This document shows positions 8,264 through 16,511 of a stretch of 64,000 nucleotides of DNA, piece after piece. Under the pieces are notes generated by a model. It was not told the DNA's origin. It saw only the letters and a program-made list of their open reading frames with translations, and ran no database searches. Every line of letters starts with the position of its first letter. Position 1 is the first letter of the stretch. The stretch is from Miltoncostaea oceani (GTDB lineage: Bacteria; Actinomycetota; Thermoleophilia; Miltoncostaeales; Miltoncostaeaceae). Both the position numbers and the translations under genes were made by a program. The DNA lies in assembly GCF_018141545.1 (NCBI RefSeq), contig NZ_CP064356.1, positions 2,493,001 to 2,557,000 of the forward strand. The letters are read 5' to 3'.

Positions 8264-8782
8264 ATGGGAGCGCACCTCGAGGCAGGCACGGGGCACGGCG
8301 ACGACGAGGGCGGGCGGTCGATCGCCCGGGAGGCGTGGGCGATCCTGGTGGGGGTGTCGATGGCCCAGCGCCGGGTGTGGCTGGAGGCGGGCCAGGCGGA
8401 GGGGTTGACGCCGCCGCAGGCGATCTCCCTCATGCGCCTCAGTCCGGAGGACCCCCGCAGCCTCGGCGATCTGGCGAAGCACATGCACTGCGACGCGAGC
8501 TATGCCACCGCCCTCGCCGACCGGCTGGAGGAGCGGGGCTTCGTCGAGCGGCGTGTGAGCGCGACCGACCGCCGGGTGCGGGAGCTCGTCCTCACGGCCG
8601 AGGGCCTCGCCGCCCAGCGGCGCCTCCGGGCGGCGTTCACCACTCCCCCCCTCGGCCTGGACGAGTTGCCGGAGGAGGACCAGCTCGCCCTGATGCGCAT
8701 CGCGGAGCGCCTCGCCGAACGCGCCGACCCGGATGTCGCCCGGTCACTCGGCATGCCCGTCCGTGACGCGCCGGTAGGCTGA
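8264..8782 (+). CDS. MarR-family transcriptional regulator
   Basis: The 172-residue protein has the winged-helix layout of MarR repressors: N-terminal dimerisation helix, a recognition region around D-A-S-Y-A-T-A-L-A-D-R-L-E-E-R-G-F-V, and the wing R-R-V-S-A-T-D-R-R-V-R-E-L containing the conserved D-x-R. MarR proteins repress neighbouring efflux genes and release DNA on binding small aromatic or lipophilic ligands. It is divergent from the DrrAB-like exporter genes, 99 bp away, the usual arrangement for control of such an exporter. The ATG at 8264 is preferred to an upstream ATG at 8219 that would lie in the candidate operator. Confidence 0.88.
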   Translation: MGAHLEAGTGHGDDEGGRSIAREAWAILVGVSMAQRRVWLEAGQAEGLTPPQAISLMRLSPEDPRSLGDLAKHMHCDASYATALADRLEERGFVERRVSATDRRVRELVLTAEGLAAQRRLRAAFTTPPLGLDELPEEDQLALMRIAERLAERADPDVARSLGMPVRDAPVG

Positions 8783-8835
8783 CCCCCGGAGCGGGCCACG
8801 CATCCAGCGGCCCCGGAATCGTCTCGGAGGTCGGT

Positions 8836-9201
8836 GTGGAAGCGCGCCTGCTGGAGTCGGTCTTCCCCACCGACTCGAACCCCCGCGGGAACCTCTTCGG
8901 AGGGACGCTGGTGAGCTGGATGGACAAGGCCGCCGGCATCGCCGCGATGCGCCGCGCCCGCCAGGTCGTCGTGACCGCGAGGATCGAGGACATCGAGTTC
9001 AAGGTCCCGATCATCGTCGGCGACCTCGTCGAGGTGAACGCCCGCGTCGAGCACGTCGGCCGGACGAGCCTGAAGGTGCGGGTCGACGTCTCGAAGGAGA
9101 ACCCCCTCACCGGGACGAGCCAGCTCTGCACCACCGGGAACTTCACGATGGTCGCCATCGACGCCGACCGGAAGCCGACGCCCGTCGACCCCGAGGACTG
9201 A
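8836..9201 (+). CDS. Acyl-CoA thioesterase, hotdog fold (YciA/BFIT type)
   Basis: The 121-residue single-hotdog protein matches the YciA/cytosolic acyl-CoA hydrolase family, which hydrolyses acyl-CoA to free acid and CoA. The key stretch P-R-G-N-L-F-G-G-T-L-V-S-W-M-D-K-A-A at 16-33 contains the conserved N-x-x-G-x-x-F-G-G-x-L and the catalytic Asp of W-M-D. A second conserved patch, G-D-L-V-E-V, follows near 61. The GTG start has GGAGG eight bases upstream. The gene continues into a short unknown gene 4 bp downstream, probably co-transcribed. Confidence 0.9.
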   Translation: MEARLLESVFPTDSNPRGNLFGGTLVSWMDKAAGIAAMRRARQVVVTARIEDIEFKVPIIVGDLVEVNARVEHVGRTSLKVRVDVSKENPLTGTSQLCTTGNFTMVAIDADRKPTPVDPED

Positions 9202-9205
9202 CGAG

Positions 9206-9496
9206 GTGCCTCCGGCCGAGGACACCGGGGACGACCTCGCCGTCTACGTCGTCGCGGCGACCGGGGGCGACGACCTCGACGCCGTGATGGCGGGACTCGA
9301 CTCGATCGCCCTCACCGAGACCCTCTACCTCGTCCGCACCGACCTCACCCAGTCGCGGCTCTACCACCATGTGAAGCGCGAGACCGATCCGACGACGCTC
9401 TTCGTCGGCCGGCTCGACAGAGCGCCCAAATTCAAGGGGATGACCGAGGGCTCGCTCGCCACGCTGCGCGACTGGACCGCCGACGACGCCATCTGA
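9206..9496 (+). CDS. Hypothetical small protein downstream of the thioesterase
   Basis: The 96-residue acidic protein is not one I recognise. It starts with GTG 4 bp after the thioesterase stop, so it is probably translated from the same message. The middle part (about 30-85) has amphipathic beta/alpha patterning around L-Y-L-V-R-T-D-L and L-F-V-G-R-L-D, suggesting a small ferredoxin-like or RNA-binding-like fold, but no motif confirms this. Codon usage matches its neighbours. It converges on the following MarR gene, 14 bp away. Confidence 0.65.
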   Translation: MPPAEDTGDDLAVYVVAATGGDDLDAVMAGLDSIALTETLYLVRTDLTQSRLYHHVKRETDPTTLFVGRLDRAPKFKGMTEGSLATLRDWTADDAI

Positions 9497-9510
9497 ACGG
9501 GGCGGAGGAC

Positions 9511-10017
9511 CTACCCCCCGCTCACCCGCCCCGGCCTCAACGGACGCACGTGGGTCCTCACCTTCTCCAGCGCCTTCATCAGGGCGGCGTGGTCCTTCGC
9601 GGTGAGGTGCTCGCTGAAGTGACGGAGGATCCCGTCGCGGTGGATCCGCCGGGAGACGTGGAGGGCCGCGAGGCCGTCGGGGGTCGCGTGGACGAGGACG
9701 ACGCGACGGTCACCCTCCGGCCGCTCCCGCTGGACGAAGCCGGCCTTCTCCATCTTGTCGATCACCCGGGTCAGGCCGCTCTTGCTCGCGAGGATGCGGC
9801 TTGCGATCTCGTTCATCGGCACGCCCTCCCCCGCCTCCTCCAGGTGCACAAGGACGTCGTACCAACGCAGCGACAGGCCTCCGGCGGCCTCCATCTCGGC
9901 CCCGAGGACGTCCGGGAGCGCGAGGGCGCACTCCAGGAAGACACGCCACGTGGCGAGCTCCTCCGGACTGGGGCTTGACAGGACTGGTACGCCGTTAGAT
10001 TGTTCGTCTTGCAACAT
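9511..10017 (-). CDS. MarR-family transcriptional regulator
   Basis: The 168-residue protein shows the MarR winged-helix: I-A-S-R-I-L-A-S-K-S-G-L-T-R-V-I as the helix-turn-helix and R-P-E-G-D-R-R-V-V-L-V as the wing with the conserved D-R-R. The N-terminal and C-terminal helices would form the dimer interface. Its ATG lies about 140 bp from the divergent cupin gene, suggesting that gene as a target. The upstream ribosome site is weak (GAGAAAG). The ligand is unknown. Confidence 0.87.
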   Translation of the reverse strand: MLQDEQSNGVPVLSSPSPEELATWRVFLECALALPDVLGAEMEAAGGLSLRWYDVLVHLEEAGEGVPMNEIASRILASKSGLTRVIDKMEKAGFVQRERPEGDRRVVLVHATPDGLAALHVSRRIHRDGILRHFSEHLTAKDHAALMKALEKVRTHVRPLRPGRVSGG

Positions 10018-10158
10018 TCTTTCTCGCAAATGTCGTGGAGGGAATCGATGCAGAGCGTAGCATCGCGCGGCGGACGGACCGGGGTGGTGGTCGAGACCCA
10101 CCCGGTCGGTGCCTCCCCCTCCGGTGCGCCGGTCGCGGGCCGGCGCGGAAAGGCAGCC

Positions 10159-10668
10159 ATGTCCGTGGACAGCAGCACCCTCACCGCCATGTTCCACCGC
10201 ACGAACGACACCGGCCTCTCCTACTGGGGGCCCGGCGACCGCTACACCTTCCTCGTCACCGGCGAGGAGTCCGGCGGCGCCTACTTCGCGATGCTCGCCG
10301 TCGTCCCGCCGCAGGGTGGCCCCCCGCCGCACACCCACCGCGACGAGGACGAGACCTTCTACATCCTCGAGGGGCGCCCCACCTTCCGGCTCGGCGACCG
10401 CCGCGTCGAGGCCGGCCCCGGCGACTTCGTGAACATCCCGCGCGGCATGCTCCACTGCTTCCGCAACTTCAGCGACGAGCCCGTGCGGATGATCCTCACC
10501 TTCACCCCCTCCGGCATCGAGCACTTCTTCCAGGAGACCCTGGAGCGCGCGTACGACCTCACCCAGGACCCCCCGGACAACCTCGAGGAGGTCGGCGCCC
10601 GCTACGCCGAGGCCGCCCCGCGGTACGGGATGGAGTTCTTCCTCGACCTCCCGCCCGCCACCGCCTGA
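10159..10668 (+). CDS. Cupin-domain protein (quercetin dioxygenase-like)
   Basis: The 169-residue protein contains one cupin barrel. Motif 1 is complete, with P-P-P-H-T-H-R-D-E-D-E-T-F-Y near 52-65 supplying two His and one Glu, and motif 2, P-R-G-M-L-H-C-F near 95-102, supplies the third His. Such a site binds one divalent metal ion, and relatives include single-domain dioxygenases and sugar- or ligand-sensing proteins. The ATG at 10159 has GGAAAGG nearby; an open frame continues upstream to 10000 but enters the divergent promoter region. The facing MarR gene may regulate it. Confidence 0.85.
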   Translation: MSVDSSTLTAMFHRTNDTGLSYWGPGDRYTFLVTGEESGGAYFAMLAVVPPQGGPPPHTHRDEDETFYILEGRPTFRLGDRRVEAGPGDFVNIPRGMLHCFRNFSDEPVRMILTFTPSGIEHFFQETLERAYDLTQDPPDNLEEVGARYAEAAPRYGMEFFLDLPPATA

Positions 10669-10695
10669 CGACACCGCACCGCCGGGGGCGCGCCC

Positions 10696-11007
10696 TCACC
10701 CCCCCGAGATCGCCCCGATCACGATGAGCGGCTCCTCCCCCGCCACCACCGGGCCGGGGAGGGCGCCCGCCGGGTCGTCGTGGGAGAGGTCCCGCCCGCA
10801 GGCCATGTAGCGCATGTACGGCCGGCGGACCCGGGTCCGCCGGTCGCGGATCGTCCCCCGCAGCGCCGGGTGGGCGGCCTCCAGGGCGTCGAGGGCGTCC
10901 GTGATCGACGGGGCGTCGCCCGGCACCGCGACCACGACCTCCGCCCCGACGCCCGCCAGCGTCCGCAGGTGGGTGGGCAGCGCGACGCGGACGGCGACGG
11001 CGCTCAC
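10696..11007 (-). CDS. MoaD/ThiS-family ubiquitin-like sulfur-carrier protein
   Basis: The 103-residue protein has a beta-grasp pattern ([16 protein letters not shown] at the start) and ends in I-S-G-G, the C-terminal Gly-Gly that is adenylated and thiocarboxylated in MoaD/ThiS proteins. It is about 20 residues longer than E. coli MoaD, with an insert around R-D-R-R-T-R-V-R-R. No moaE, thiF or thiG gene is nearby, so molybdopterin or thiamin synthesis is not supported by context. Its GTG overlaps the stop of the BNR-propeller gene by 4 bases, coupling the two. Confidence 0.82.
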   Translation of the reverse strand: MSAVAVRVALPTHLRTLAGVGAEVVVAVPGDAPSITDALDALEAAHPALRGTIRDRRTRVRRPYMRYMACGRDLSHDDPAGALPGPVVAGEEPLIVIGAISGG

Positions 11008-12119
11008 GCCAGCGTCTGCACCTCGACCGACAGCACCGACGGCAGGTGCTCCACGATCGGCGCCCACGTGTCCCCCGAGTCCGGCGACACGTAGACCTCC
11101 CCGCCGGTCGTCCCGACGTAGACGCCGCAGCTGTCGAGCGAATCGACCGCCATCGCGTCGCGCAGCACGTTGACGTAGCAGTCGCGCTGCGGCAGCCCCT
11201 CGGTCAGCAGCTCCCACTCCCCGCCGCCCGTGCGGCTGCGGGCGACGCGCAGGCGGCCGTCCGGCGGGTAGTGCTCCGCGTCGCTCGTGATCGGCACCAC
11301 GTAGACCGTCTCCGGCTCGTGGGCGTGGACCGCGATCGGGAAGCCGAAGTCGCTCGGCAGGTTGCCGCTCACCTCCGTCCAGTGGTCGCCGGCGTCGTCG
11401 CTGCGGCACACGTCCCAGTGCTTCTGCATGAACAGCGTGTCCGGCCGCGACGGGTGCATCGCCAGGTTGTGCACGCAGTGCCCGGCGGCGGCACCGGGGT
11501 CGGGGAGGAACTCCGACCGCAGCCCGCCCGTCGCGATCGTCCACGTCGCGCCGCCGTCCTCCGTGCGGAACGCCCCCGCCGCCGAGATCGCGACGAACAT
11601 CCGCCGCGTGTCCCCCGGGTCGATGAGGATCGTGTGCAGGCACAGGCCGCCCGCCCCCGGCATCCAGGCGGGTGCGCTGACGTGGCCGCGCAGGCCCGGC
11701 GACTCCCGCCACGTCACGCCGCCGTCGGAGGAGCGGAACAGGCCGGCGTCCTCCACCCCGGCGAACACCGTGTCCGGGTCCTCCGGCGAGGGCTCCAGGT
11801 GCCAGACGCGCGAGAACTCCCACGGGTGCGGGGTGCCGTCGTACCACCGGTGCGTGCCCGTCCCGCCCGTGTAGGCGAAGTCGTTGCCGACCGGCGCCCA
11901 CGACCCCCCGCCGTCGTCGGAGCGCTGCACCACCTGCCCGTGCCAGTCCGTCCACTGCGACGCGTACAGGCGGTCGGGGTCGGCCGGCGAGCCATGGACG
12001 TGCATCACCTGCCAGCCGCCGAACAGCGGCCCCTGCACCGTCCAGTCGCGCCGGGCGGCGTCGGAGCGGAGGATGAACGCGCCCTTACGCGTCCCGACGA
12101 GCACTCTCACCGACGACAT
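11004..12119 (-). CDS. BNR/Asp-box beta-propeller protein (sialidase-like fold)
   Basis: The 371-residue protein has repeated S-x-D-x-G-x-x-W Asp-box motifs ([32 protein letters not shown] and S-P-D-S-G-D-T-W), typical of BNR/YCF48-type propellers. No signal peptide is evident, so it is probably cytoplasmic. Annotation as an 'exo-alpha-sialidase' would be by fold only; I see no arginine triad to support catalysis. A good GGGAGG ribosome site precedes the ATG. The coupled downstream MoaD/ThiS-like gene suggests a shared role. Confidence 0.82.
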   Translation of the reverse strand: MSSVRVLVGTRKGAFILRSDAARRDWTVQGPLFGGWQVMHVHGSPADPDRLYASQWTDWHGQVVQRSDDGGGSWAPVGNDFAYTGGTGTHRWYDGTPHPWEFSRVWHLEPSPEDPDTVFAGVEDAGLFRSSDGGVTWRESPGLRGHVSAPAWMPGAGGLCLHTILIDPGDTRRMFVAISAAGAFRTEDGGATWTIATGGLRSEFLPDPGAAAGHCVHNLAMHPSRPDTLFMQKHWDVCRSDDAGDHWTEVSGNLPSDFGFPIAVHAHEPETVYVVPITSDAEHYPPDGRLRVARSRTGGGEWELLTEGLPQRDCYVNVLRDAMAVDSLDSCGVYVGTTGGEVYVSPDSGDTWAPIVEHLPSVLSVEVQTLA

Positions 12120-12171
12120 GCGGGGCCTCCCGGTACGCGGACCGGCCCATCCTCCCGCCACCCCACGTGCT

Positions 12172-12195
12172 CGCGCCACCCCCGGGGGTGGCGCG
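12172..12195. terminator. 24-bp perfect palindrome between two leftward genes
   Basis: Bases 12172-12195 form an uninterrupted 24-bp inverted repeat, CGCGCCACCCCC followed by its complement, giving a hairpin of about 10 bp with a CCGG loop. It sits 10 bp beyond the stop of the 89-residue gene and 53 bp before the next leftward gene. This position suits a terminator, although no T tract follows. Confidence 0.5.
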
Positions 12196-12204
12196 CACCC
12201 TGGG

Positions 12205-12474
12205 CTAGTGGAGCACGCCCGCCGGGATCACGAACCGCGTCGGCTCGCCGGCCTCGGCGACGGTCGAGTAGCCGACCCGGCCGCCGTGCAGACCGCCCTT
12301 CGGCGCCGCGGCGACCTGCTCCTCCGCGATCGCGTGGTGGTCCATCACCCAGGCCATGATCGCGCGGTAGTCACCCCCCGCGGCGAGGATCGCGGCGCGT
12401 TCGATGACCTGGCCCCCGGAGGCGTGTGGCCTCGACAGGCGCGTCACAACGGAGCGGATCTCGGAGTCGTCCAT
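12205..12474 (-). CDS. Hypothetical small protein
   Basis: The 89-residue protein starts [16 protein letters not shown] and I do not recognise a family. The first 55 residues look helical, with [12 protein letters not shown] in the middle; the last 30 are beta-like ([10 protein letters not shown]). The paired His residues could bind a metal, but this is weak. It stands alone, 57 bp downstream of the stop of the secreted protein gene and upstream of a palindromic terminator-like element. Confidence 0.6.
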   Translation of the reverse strand: MDDSEIRSVVTRLSRPHASGGQVIERAAILAAGGDYRAIMAWVMDHHAIAEEQVAAAPKGGLHGGRVGYSTVAEAGEPTRFVIPAGVLH

Positions 12475-12531
12475 GTGCCGAACCTACTCCCCTCGGCGCA
12501 GAACGCCGCATCGGCCCCACCCCGCGGGGCC

Positions 12532-13575
12532 CTACGGCGTGTACCGCCACACCCGGTAGGTGCCACGTCCGCAGGTGCCGTACCCCATGCCGATGCGGCC
12601 CGTGACCACGTACCGCGAGCGGTCGAGGGTCGCGAACCGCTTGACCCCCGCGTAGGTCGCGCGGAGCCCGGCCCGCCGCGCCAGCGCCACCGCGGCCCGC
12701 GCCGACCGGGCGCGGGCGATCAGCCCCTCGGGCACGTGGCACCGGGCGTCCAGGGCGGGCAGGCTGCCCGCGAGGTACAGCTCCGAGCCGATCCGGACGT
12801 CCATCCGCTGGGTGTCCTGGGGTCCGAACGGGCTGTCGGAGAACGTCGGGCGGTCCGCAAGGGAGATCATCACGCGCCACCCGGCGCGGGTGCGCCGCAC
12901 CGGCCAGTCCAGCGACCGGCTGTTCTCGGTCAACCAGTCGGTGATCGGCCGCGGCACCGCTCCCTGGCCGTTCAGGGCGATGATCCGCGCCAGTCGCTCC
13001 GCGGGGACGCCGGATCCCGGGCACGGGTACGCACCCGACGTGGTGTGGCGGCCCGGCAGCGCGAACCGGTCGGCGATGTACCACCCGTTCGGATCCGGCG
13101 CCAGGTACGGGGCGAGGCCGACGGTGCCCCGGCCCGTGATCAGGTCGAGGCGGGGCGGGAGGATCTCGAAGGCGACCCGGCCGTCGGCGACACCCGCGGC
13201 GGAGCTCGTCGCGGAGGCCGTGTACTCCGACGGCTCACCGTCCTCCGTCGTGGTCTGGCAGATCACCGTCTCCGTCCGGGTGTACGCGAGGTCCGTGGCA
13301 CGGGCCGCCTGCACCTGGGGCGCGAACGGCCGCCGGGTCGGCTCGCCGAGGGCGGGGTCCGCGATCGCCGCGAGCGTCGCCCGGCGCGCGGCGGCGGAAG
13401 GGTCGAACGTGAAGCGGGCCGAGCCCGACCACTGCGTGATCGGCGCCCCGGCGACGCCGTCCCAGCTCGCCGTCAGCGTCCCCCGCACCCCGGAGCCCGG
13501 GGCGACGGCCAGCGCCGGCGGGGCGGCCATCGCGAGCACGACGGGCAGGGCGACGATCACGCGGCGGAGTCTCAT
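12532..13575 (-). CDS. Secreted hypothetical protein
   Basis: The 347-residue product begins M-R-L-R-R-V-I-V-A-L-P-V-V-L and continues with an Ala-rich hydrophobic stretch ending A-L-A-V-A, a clear Sec signal peptide of about 23 residues. That is why the ATG at 13575 is chosen over an upstream start at 13608. The mature part is Thr/Ser-rich with likely beta structure and six or more Cys (for example C-P-G-S-G, C-H-V-P-E, Y-G-T-C-G-R-G-T-Y), so disulfides are likely. No enzymatic motif is visible. It is separate from the pseudokinase gene, 54 bp away. Confidence 0.78.
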   Translation of the reverse strand: MRLRRVIVALPVVLAMAAPPALAVAPGSGVRGTLTASWDGVAGAPITQWSGSARFTFDPSAAARRATLAAIADPALGEPTRRPFAPQVQAARATDLAYTRTETVICQTTTEDGEPSEYTASATSSAAGVADGRVAFEILPPRLDLITGRGTVGLAPYLAPDPNGWYIADRFALPGRHTTSGAYPCPGSGVPAERLARIIALNGQGAVPRPITDWLTENSRSLDWPVRRTRAGWRVMISLADRPTFSDSPFGPQDTQRMDVRIGSELYLAGSLPALDARCHVPEGLIARARSARAAVALARRAGLRATYAGVKRFATLDRSRYVVTGRIGMGYGTCGRGTYRVWRYTP

Positions 13576-13629
13576 GCGGGCCTCGGTGACGGGGGATGCC
13601 GCGGGCACGCTAGCGGAGCCCCGGCCCCG

Positions 13630-14892
13630 TCACGGCGTCGTCGTCACGGCCAGCGCGATCACCACGTCCACCGCGGTGCCCGCGGGCACCTGCGTCGCGG
13701 CGGCCGGATCCTGGGAGAGGACCGTCCCCGCGGGCACGTCGGAGCGCGCCTCCTGCGTCACCGCGCCGGGCCGCAGGCCGACGCGCGCGAGCTCGGCGGC
13801 GGCATCGTCCACGGTCCGGCCCGCCAGGTCCGGCACGGTCACGGTGGTGCTCGGCGGCGGCGTGGTGACCGCCGGGGGACCGCTGCTGACCGTGACCGCC
13901 ACGATCGACCCGGTGGGGATCCGCACGCCCGCCGCGGGGTCCTGGGACACCACCGTGCCGACGGGGGCCGACGTGCTCTCCGCCTCCAGGTACCGCCCGG
14001 TCAGGCCCACCTCCTGCAGCTGGCGCTCGGCGTCGTCGCGGGTGGCCCCCGTCAGCGCGGGCACCACCACGTCCGCCGTCGTCCGCGCCGGGGCGCCGTC
14101 GCCGTCGCCGTCGTCGCGCAGCAGCAGGAGGGCCGCGCCCGCGACCAGCAGCAGGGCGAGGAGGGCGACGAGCGCCCACGGCCACCGCGACGACCGCGGC
14201 CCCGGGGGCGGGGGCGGCGGGATGACCGCCGGGGGCGTCTCGCCCACGGCGGCGAGCAGGCGGCCGCGGAGCTCCTCGGCGGAGCGCACGCGGCCGGCGA
14301 GCGCGTCGTCGATCGCCGCGCGCACGGCGGGCGGCGGCTCGGAGCCGGCCAGCAGGTCGCGCAGCGACCCCCCGGTCGCGGCGACGGACGGATCCGCCCC
14401 CGGGGCACCGGCGCCGGAGCCGTCGGCGAGGCGGGTGACGCGCAGCGTGCCGTCGGCGGTGACGAGCGCCGACGCCACGACGGGCTCGGAGCCGTCGCCG
14501 GCGTTGCGGCGCGCCGCGATGCTCGCGTCGAGCAGCGCGACGCCGAGGCCGACGGCCTCCGCCACCGGCAGCGGCGCCCGGTGCCGGGCGAGCTCGTCGA
14601 GGGGCGTTCCGGGGATCAGCTCACCCGCCGTGTACGCGCCCCCGCCGGGCAGCTCCCCCGCGTCGAGCACGGCCACCGCCGCCGGCGTGTGGGCGTGCAC
14701 CGCCGACATCCGCCGTCCGTCGGCCAGCAGCACCTCCGCCGCCCGCGGGTCGCGCTCCACCACCCGCAGGGCGACCTCCCGGTCGAGGTGGCGGTCGAAC
14801 GCCAGGTAGACACGGCCCGACGCCAGGCCGCCGCCCAGCATGCGGATCAGCTCGTACCGGTCGGCGACGACCGCGCCGGGGCCGAGGGTCAT
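13630..14892 (-). CDS. Membrane-bound PASTA-domain protein with a degenerate kinase domain
   Basis: The 420-residue protein has the layout of PknB/StkP receptor kinases: a cytoplasmic kinase-like domain (about 10-212), a proline-rich linker, one membrane helix (about 238-258) and two extracellular PASTA domains (about 268-335 and 346-413; each has V-P-x-L-x-G-x-T/R-x-x-D-A). PASTA repeats bind peptidoglycan fragments. The kinase part lacks the catalytic residues: Arg43 stands where the V-A-I-K lysine should be, the H-R-D loop is missing, and R-L-A-D-G near 154-158 replaces D-F-G. It is therefore predicted to sense or scaffold rather than phosphorylate. Confidence 0.85.
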   Translation of the reverse strand: MTLGPGAVVADRYELIRMLGGGLASGRVYLAFDRHLDREVALRVVERDPRAAEVLLADGRRMSAVHAHTPAAVAVLDAGELPGGGAYTAGELIPGTPLDELARHRAPLPVAEAVGLGVALLDASIAARRNAGDGSEPVVASALVTADGTLRVTRLADGSGAGAPGADPSVAATGGSLRDLLAGSEPPPAVRAAIDDALAGRVRSAEELRGRLLAAVGETPPAVIPPPPPPGPRSSRWPWALVALLALLLVAGAALLLLRDDGDGDGAPARTTADVVVPALTGATRDDAERQLQEVGLTGRYLEAESTSAPVGTVVSQDPAAGVRIPTGSIVAVTVSSGPPAVTTPPPSTTVTVPDLAGRTVDDAAAELARVGLRPGAVTQEARSDVPAGTVLSQDPAAATQVPAGTAVDVVIALAVTTTP

Positions 14893-14929
14893 GGGGCGGG
14901 CTCCACGCGGCGAGCATAGACCGGGCGGC

Positions 14930-16441
14930 TCACGACCCCCGCGTCCCGGGTCCGGCGCCGCCGGGCAGGTCCCACCGGTGCCCCGGCGCGCCCGTCGCTC
15001 CGCGCTCCAGATAGGCCTCCGTCATGGCGGCGAGGGCCCGCGCCCGGTCGGTGCCCCCGCCCACCGCCGCGAGGGCCCGGCGCTGCCACACCGCACCCGT
15101 CACGCCCGTCTCCACCCGCTCCGCGATCACGTTCAGCCATCCGTCGGCGTCGGCGGCCTCGACGCCCATCCCCGTCAGCCCCGCCCGCGCCACCGGCAGG
15201 AGGCGGCGCACCAGCTCCGCCGCCGGGAACGGCCGGGGGCTGGGGGCCTCCTGCGACGGCCACAGCAGCGTCGCGTCGAGCCCGGCCCGCGACGCCGTGT
15301 AGAAGTTGCGTCGCGCGAACTCGAACGGCAGCGACCGGCACATCCACCCCATCTGGGGCGCCAGCGCCAGCGTCAGCCCCAGCAGGAACGCCACGTTCGC
15401 GGTCATGTCGGCGACCGTCGGCCCGGCGGGCAGGGCGCGCATCTCGATCCGCAGGTGGGGGTCGTCGCCCAGGTCCACGACCGCGCGGTTCCACCGCCAC
15501 ACCGTCCCGTGGTGCAGGCGCAGCTCGTCCAGGGCGGGGGTCCCGCCGGTGGCGACCACGGCGAGCGGCTCCTCCTCGTCACCCACGACGGGGAGGATCG
15601 GCACGTGCAGGGCCACGCTCTCCGCGAAGGGCTCGACGGGGGAGGCGATCCACCCGTGGCCGAAGCTCGCGCGGCTCGGCAGCCAGGCGGCCCCGATCGG
15701 GGCGCGGTCGTCGACCGCCTGGCCGAACAGGGCGATCCGCGTCTCGGCCCACAGCAGGTGCTCCAGCAGGATCGGGGAGTTCCCCGACACCGCCAGGACG
15801 GGGGCGACCGCCGCCTGCGCGGCGTTGAACACCGAGGCGAACGCGCCCGGCGGGACGCGCAGGTGCACGTGCAGGCCGGTCGCGGCCCCCTCCAGGGTGA
15901 TGTCGTCCCAGTCGAGCAGCAGGGGCTCGTCGCCGTCGATGCCGATCTCGAACGGCCCGCCGCGCAGGCCGCGCAGCCCGGCCTGCAGGGCCCGGAAGCG
16001 CGGGGAGTCGGTCATGGCGTGGGCGCCGAGGTCGTCGCGGCGCAGGGTCGGCAGGATCCCGATGGCGATCGGCCGGGCGCCGACGCCGGCGGCGGCCGCG
16101 GCCACCCGGCCGAGGCCGGCGGCGAGGTTGTCGTGGATCGCCCCCAGCGGCCGCCCCGCCAGCATCACCGGCGCCGTGTTCAGCTCGAGGTTGAAGCGGT
16201 CGAGCTCCACGTCGAGGTCGGGGTCGCCGGCGGCGGCCTGCACCTCCCGGTTGAGCGGCGCGGGACGGGCGTCGGCGTCGACCAGGCCGATCTCCACCTC
16301 GACCCCCGTCGACGGCGGCCCGTCGCCGAACCCGGGGCGCGCGACCACCTGCTCCAGCGCGCGGACGCCGTCGCGGCACCGGGCGGCGAACCGCCGGTGG
16401 TCCTCGTCCGAGAAGCTCTCGGTCGCGATCTCCTCGCCCAT
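14930..16441 (-). CDS. GCS2-type glutamate-cysteine ligase family protein
   Basis: The 503-residue protein resembles the glutamate-cysteine ligase type 2 family (ATP-dependent carboxylate-amine ligases): the N-terminal strand G-V-E-V-E-I-G-L-V carries the paired metal-binding Glu residues, and E-L-D-R-F-N-L-E-L-N-T-A-P supplies the next acidic cluster. H-L-H-V-H-L-R and L-R-I-E-M-R-A-L-P-A-G-P-T-V-A-D provide the later conserved patches. Substrates could be glutamate plus cysteine (for mycothiol-free thiols or ergothioneine-type pathways) or another amine. The ATG at 16441 is favoured because the M-G-E-E-I start lacks the Arg-rich upstream extension. It is divergent from the MFS gene. Confidence 0.8.
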   Translation of the reverse strand: MGEEIATESFSDEDHRRFAARCRDGVRALEQVVARPGFGDGPPSTGVEVEIGLVDADARPAPLNREVQAAAGDPDLDVELDRFNLELNTAPVMLAGRPLGAIHDNLAAGLGRVAAAAAGVGARPIAIGILPTLRRDDLGAHAMTDSPRFRALQAGLRGLRGGPFEIGIDGDEPLLLDWDDITLEGAATGLHVHLRVPPGAFASVFNAAQAAVAPVLAVSGNSPILLEHLLWAETRIALFGQAVDDRAPIGAAWLPSRASFGHGWIASPVEPFAESVALHVPILPVVGDEEEPLAVVATGGTPALDELRLHHGTVWRWNRAVVDLGDDPHLRIEMRALPAGPTVADMTANVAFLLGLTLALAPQMGWMCRSLPFEFARRNFYTASRAGLDATLLWPSQEAPSPRPFPAAELVRRLLPVARAGLTGMGVEAADADGWLNVIAERVETGVTGAVWQRRALAAVGGGTDRARALAAMTEAYLERGATGAPGHRWDLPGGAGPGTRGS

Positions 16442-16511
16442 CCGCCCTCTCGTTCCCCGGGTCCGCGGGTTCCCCTGGCACACCCCTCACCGGGAGAGTA
16501 GAACCCCGGGG

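Noticed and set aside
11004-12119. Sialidase activity of the BNR propeller protein
   Set aside because: Asp boxes show the fold only; catalytic Arg, Tyr and Asp residues cannot be identified and there is no signal peptide.
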